Below are positions 60,898 to 64,000 of a stretch of 64,000 nucleotides of DNA, piece by piece. Positions within the stretch are counted from its first letter, which is position 1. Each line of letters begins with the position of its first letter. The stretch comes from an uncultured Agathobaculum sp. (GTDB lineage Bacteria > Bacillota > Clostridia > Oscillospirales > Butyricicoccaceae): contig CAKSVR010000008.1 of the NCBI GenBank assembly GCA_934504345.1, forward strand, positions 3,395 to 67,394, given 5' to 3'. Made by a program: the position numbers and the translations under genes. The notes under the pieces were generated by a model. The model saw only the letters and a list, made by a program, of their open reading frames with translations, made no database searches and was not told where the DNA came from.

Positions 60898-62061
60898 TCA
60901 TTCAACAAAAATCGGCTTCACCATTTGGTAGTGCAGTCCGTTTTCGTCCCGATATTCCCCGCGCTGGGTGAATCCGAATTTATGGTAAAAGCCCTGTGCG
61001 CGCATATTCCTCTCTGCAACGCGGGCGCAGAGTTCACGCTTGCCGAGCGCGCGGTACACGCTGATGGCCTGACCGAGGATCTGTCCGCTCAGACCGCAGC
61101 CGCGGTAGTCACCGCTGATGCAGAAGCCGCCGACCAGACCAATCTCGGGCTGCTCGTCCCACCATGTTTTCAGGTACACGAGCGCGACTTCCTCGCCGCT
61201 CTCCAGACAGCCGAAGCAGCACGCGCGCGGCGTGACTTTCTGGGCCCGCTCCACATCGCGGATGAGCGCATCGGCATCCAGATTCGTATCCGTGCCGTAG
61301 GCGTTCCGGTGCAGCTCACGCATGAATCCCACAATTTTATCCACATCCTGTGGATTCTTTGGATCAGCGCGGCGAAACCAGATCTGCGGCGAGGCCGGGA
61401 TGCCCTTGGTGTTCGTCCAGCCGATAGAGGCAAACGTGGAATACTCCTGCGGCAGATGCGAGGCATCGTTCTCATAAACGACCTCGACCGCGCCGTTTTC
61501 ATCAATCTCCAGCTTGGCGACACAGGTGTTGTCACCCCAGCCGATCTCGCCCATCTGCTCGGGCGCAAAGCCGTGCGCGATGGTCAGCATACCGCGGATG
61601 GCGCTGCCGTGTGTCACAACGGCAATCTCCTCGCCCGGATGGTTATGTGCCAGTGCCTTTACACCGTCCAGCATCCGCTGACCGGCCTGCATGACGGTTT
61701 CGCCATGCGGCGGCGCAGCCTCCCACGGCCGGGCGCACCACAGCGCATATTGCTCGGGCCATGTGTGCGGCAGCTCCGCCCACGGGATGTCCTCCCAGTC
61801 GCCCATGTCAATCTCACGCAGCACCTTGCGGGTCTGCACAGAAAGATGGTGCGGCTCAGCGACCGCCTGTGCCGTCACACGCGCGCGGAACAGGTCAGAG
61901 GCATAGACCGCCGTCAGCGGCACGTTCTCGAACCGCTTCGCCAGATACGGCAGCTGCTTGTACGCGCGGGTCGTGAGCAGCGCATCGTACTGCCCGTGAC
62001 AGCGGCGATAGACGTTGCCCTCGGCCTCTGCGTGGCGGATGATGTAGACCGTGGTTGTCAT
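60898..62061 (-). CDS. Fusion of histidine phosphatase and GNAT acetyltransferase
   Basis: 387 residues. Residues 1-about 190 are a phosphoglycerate mutase-like phosphatase: VYIIRHAEAEGN (RHA catalytic motif, His9), EIDMGDWEDIPWAEL, and VVTHGSAIRGML with the second His. Residues about 215-387 are a GNAT domain (SPQIWFRRADPKNPQDVDKI, FCISGDYRGCGLSGQILGQA with acetyl-CoA loop, NMRAQGFYHKFGF). Start ATG overlaps the pyrD stop (TGATG). Possible nucleotide or cofactor phosphatase coupled to acetylation; the substrate is unknown. Linked by translation coupling to pyrD. Confidence 0.9.
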   Translation of the reverse strand: MTTTVYIIRHAEAEGNVYRRCHGQYDALLTTRAYKQLPYLAKRFENVPLTAVYASDLFRARVTAQAVAEPHHLSVQTRKVLREIDMGDWEDIPWAELPHTWPEQYALWCARPWEAAPPHGETVMQAGQRMLDGVKALAHNHPGEEIAVVTHGSAIRGMLTIAHGFAPEQMGEIGWGDNTCVAKLEIDENGAVEVVYENDASHLPQEYSTFASIGWTNTKGIPASPQIWFRRADPKNPQDVDKIVGFMRELHRNAYGTDTNLDADALIRDVERAQKVTPRACCFGCLESGEEVALVYLKTWWDEQPEIGLVGGFCISGDYRGCGLSGQILGQAISVYRALGKRELCARVAERNMRAQGFYHKFGFTQRGEYRDENGLHYQMVKPIFVE

Positions 62062-62972
62062 CAGCCTACCTCGACCGCGCCGGACAGCTCGGTGACGGAC
62101 TTCACGCCGTGTGCATCCAGCCATTCGTTCAGCTCATGGAGCGCCTTGACCGGAGCGGTCGGGTCATTGAACATCACAGTGCCCATCGCGACTGCATCCG
62201 CGCCCGCGAGCATCATTTCGACAATGTCGCAGCCGGTACGGATGCCGCCCATGCCGAGAATGGGCACGGAAACCGCCTTACGCACCTGATATACCATACG
62301 CACCGCCACCGGGAACACCGCCGGACCAGACAGGCCGCCCATCACGTTGGACAGGATGGGCTTGCGCTTCTCAATGTCGATACGCATACCCAGCAGCGTG
62401 TTGATGAGCGACAGTGCATCCGCGCCCGCAGACTCGGCGGCACGCGCGATCTCGGCAATGTCGGTCACATTCGGGGACAGCTTGACGATGAGCGGCTTTT
62501 TCGCCTTGGCCTTGGCCGCCGAAACGACCTCCTCGACCATCTTCGGCTGTGTGCCGAATGCCATGCCGCCGCACTTGACGTTCGGGCAGGAAATGTTCAT
62601 CTCGATGAGGTCAACATCCGCATCCGAAATCTTCTCGACCATACCCTCATATTCCTCAACCGTGTTGCCGGATACATTGGCGATGATCTTGGTATCAAAC
62701 TGGCGCAGGAACGGGATCTGCTCCGCAATAAAGCGGTCGATGCCCGGGTTTTGCAGGCCGACACAGTTCAGAATGCCCTGCGGCGTTTCCGCGATGCGCG
62801 GCGCCGGATTGCCGAGGCGCTCGGTCGGGGTCAGGCCCTTAACACCAATGCCGCCCAGCTGGGACAGGTCAAAATATTCGCCGTACTCATGGCCGAAGCC
62901 GAACGTGCCGGATGCGGTCGTGATGGGGTTTTTCAGCTCCACGCCGCAAAAATTCACTCTTAAATCTGCCAT
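62061..62972 (-). CDS. pyrD: Dihydroorotate dehydrogenase, class 1B catalytic subunit
   Basis: 303 residues. FMN TIM barrel: NPITTASGTFGFGHEY, catalytic-loop NISCPNVKCGG (Cys base of class 1), SPNVTDI, MGGLSGPAV, GMGGIRTGCD. The class 1B enzyme works with PyrK to pass electrons to NAD. ATG behind GAGGAGG, overlapping the pyrK stop (TAATG). Confidence 0.96.
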   Translation of the reverse strand: MADLRVNFCGVELKNPITTASGTFGFGHEYGEYFDLSQLGGIGVKGLTPTERLGNPAPRIAETPQGILNCVGLQNPGIDRFIAEQIPFLRQFDTKIIANVSGNTVEEYEGMVEKISDADVDLIEMNISCPNVKCGGMAFGTQPKMVEEVVSAAKAKAKKPLIVKLSPNVTDIAEIARAAESAGADALSLINTLLGMRIDIEKRKPILSNVMGGLSGPAVFPVAVRMVYQVRKAVSVPILGMGGIRTGCDIVEMMLAGADAVAMGTVMFNDPTAPVKALHELNEWLDAHGVKSVTELSGAVEVG

Positions 62973-63739
62973 TACCACTCGACCTCCTCAGCGTTGAATA
63001 CCGGACCATCCTTGCAGACATGGCCGTAACGGGTTTCGCCGTTCTCCGACTTGAGCGCACACGCGCACACAAGGCACGCGCCGATGCCGCAGCCCATGCG
63101 CTCCTCCATCGAAACCTGACAGGGCACACCGGCCTCTTTCGCGATGGCCGCGATGGCTTTCAGCATGAGCTTCGGGCCGCACGCCGCCACGCCGGTCGCG
63201 GAGGCGATCTGCTCCTTCAGCACATCGGTGACAAAGCCGTGGCGGGCATAGCTGCCGTCATCGGTGGTGACAAAGGTTTCGCATTCATCTCGGAAGTCAC
63301 CCTCCAGAATCACCGCGCCCTGGTTGCGGAAGCCGAGGACAGCGGCAGGCTTTGCGCCCTTTTCCGCCGCCGTGCGAACACAGCCCAGCATAGGCGGCAC
63401 GCCGATGCCGCCGCCGATGAAGATCGGGCGGCCGCCGAGCGCCTGTACATCAAAGCCGTGGCCCAGCGGGCCGAGTACGTCGAGCACATCGCCGGCCTTG
63501 CGTTCGCTCAGCCACTTCGTGCCGTCGCCCTTTACCTGAAAGACGATACGCAGATGGCTGCCTTTCCAAGTACAGATCGAGATCGGGCGGCGCAGCAGAT
63601 GGCCCTCGCCGCACGCGATATGTACGAACTGGCCGCACTGTGTCAGCTTAACGATCTCCGGTGCATCCAGCACCATCAGATACAGACCCTCGCCGAGCCG
63701 GGTATTTTCCACAACACGGCAGTTTTCCTGAATCGACAT
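62972..63739 (-). CDS. pyrK: Dihydroorotate dehydrogenase electron transfer subunit
   Basis: 255 residues: FAD domain (LLRRPISICTW), NAD domain (FIGGGIGVPPMLG) and C-terminal 2Fe-2S cluster cysteines in ERMGCGIGACLVCACA and HVCKDGPVF. It forms the heterotetramer with PyrD and oxidises its FMN. SD GGAGGGAG. Start of the pyrK-pyrD unit in this window; other pyr genes may lie beyond the right edge. Confidence 0.96.
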   Translation of the reverse strand: MSIQENCRVVENTRLGEGLYLMVLDAPEIVKLTQCGQFVHIACGEGHLLRRPISICTWKGSHLRIVFQVKGDGTKWLSERKAGDVLDVLGPLGHGFDVQALGGRPIFIGGGIGVPPMLGCVRTAAEKGAKPAAVLGFRNQGAVILEGDFRDECETFVTTDDGSYARHGFVTDVLKEQIASATGVAACGPKLMLKAIAAIAKEAGVPCQVSMEERMGCGIGACLVCACALKSENGETRYGHVCKDGPVFNAEEVEW

Positions 63740-63802
63740 AACATTCTCCCTCCGTTATCCCGCCCGTCTGAGATGACAGGCACAAAATTTTCCGATGATA
63801 CT

Positions 63803-63831
63803 ATTGTACCGTAAAAATGCCGAAAAATAAA
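63803..63831 (-). promoter_or_regulatory. Possible promoter of pyrK-pyrD
   Basis: TACAAT with a weak -35 (TTTATT) 17 bp away on the minus strand. No PyrR-type anti-antiterminator was recognised in the short leader. Confidence 0.35.
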
Positions 63832-63923
63832 GTAGGCAGAGTGCAGAATTGAAAATTGAGGATTGAGAATGGAAAATTATGTCGAGCGTGGAGATAACGC
63901 AACGGTTTGCGTTATTTTCCGGG

Positions 63924-63957
63924 CAAAACAAAAAGCAGTAACTTTCGTTACTGCTTT
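63924..63957 (-). terminator. Terminator of a minus-strand gene beyond the right edge
   Basis: AAAGCAGTAAC-GAAA-GTTACTGCTTT then TTTGTTTT on the minus strand. It suggests that pyrK starts a new transcript rather than being read from upstream. Confidence 0.75.
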
Positions 63958-63972
63958 CCGTGTGCGCGATGA

Positions 63973-64000
63973 GTTATCTTCCCGGGCCGTCACCAGCCAA
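63973..64000 (-). CDS. Possible C-terminal tail of a gene entering from the right edge
   Basis: Read on the minus strand, the last bases give LAGDGPGR and TAA, placed 16 bp before the terminator. Too short to identify; offered only because the terminator needs a gene in front of it. Confidence 0.3.

Overview
The window is chromosomal DNA of a GC-rich, endospore-forming member of the Clostridia. The evidence is sporulation genes (spoIIE, the spoIIAA-spoIIAB-sigF operon, yabP, yabQ, spoVB, a LysM/GH18 cortex-lytic type protein), a large Firmicutes-type SRP RNA beside dnaX, hemZ, ireB, strict SD sequences and strong sigma-A promoters. A butyrate-producer-like Oscillospirales/Butyricicoccaceae relative is my best guess from GC content and gene order; this is inference. 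No rRNA, tRNA, CRISPR array or prophage was seen.

Layout. 1-4.4 kb: dus (partial), a DedA protein, a small unknown gene and spoIIE, all on the minus strand. 4.4-8.6 kb: a MarR-controlled heterodimeric ABC exporter. 9.1-14 kb (mostly plus strand): folC, spoIIA operon, gdhA. 14.7-22.8 kb (minus): prfC, recR-ybaB-dnaX, SRP RNA, a class A PBP. 22.9-27.3 kb (plus): a BofC-like protein, ireB, two tandem compact toxin/antisense-RNA modules, a YgiQ radical SAM protein, a lipoprotein and an Lrp regulator. 28.1-31.8 kb (minus): rsmA, hpf, a lone fumarase alpha subunit, an amidohydrolase. 32.9-38 kb (minus): spoVB-mazG-hup-rqcP and yabP-yabQ-divIC-S1 protein, an arrangement also found in Bacillus. 38-46.5 kb (minus): a uridine-kinase-like gene and recJ-rel-dtd-MBL-hemZ. 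46.7-52.8 kb (minus): radC, uvrB, a REP-associated transposase and uvrA. 52.9-64 kb: GNAT, DUF4364-lrgAB, LysM/GH18, CAP protein, ECF sigma/anti-sigma pair, Rrf2-rubrerythrin, and pyrK-pyrD with a phosphatase-acetyltransferase fusion.

Intergenic space is unusually structured. Three repeat families recur: (A) GTAG-headed REP hairpins arranged as inverted pairs, together with a RAYT transposase that carries two of them inside its own coding sequence; (B) a mosaic element of up to about 750 bp whose ends are inverted copies of an approximately 80-bp unit; (C) short AT-rich tags resembling GAATGGAAAATGGAGAAT. Several genes start immediately behind intrinsic terminators, in two cases with the SD sequence inside the terminator stem.

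The most interesting system is the tandem pair at about 23.65-24.22 kb. Each unit has a 22-residue hydrophobic peptide gene with its SD inside a covarying hairpin, a converging antisense promoter, a shared bidirectional terminator with divergent loops, and inverted end repeats. This is the architecture of a type I toxin-antitoxin module, but I do not recognise the peptide family.
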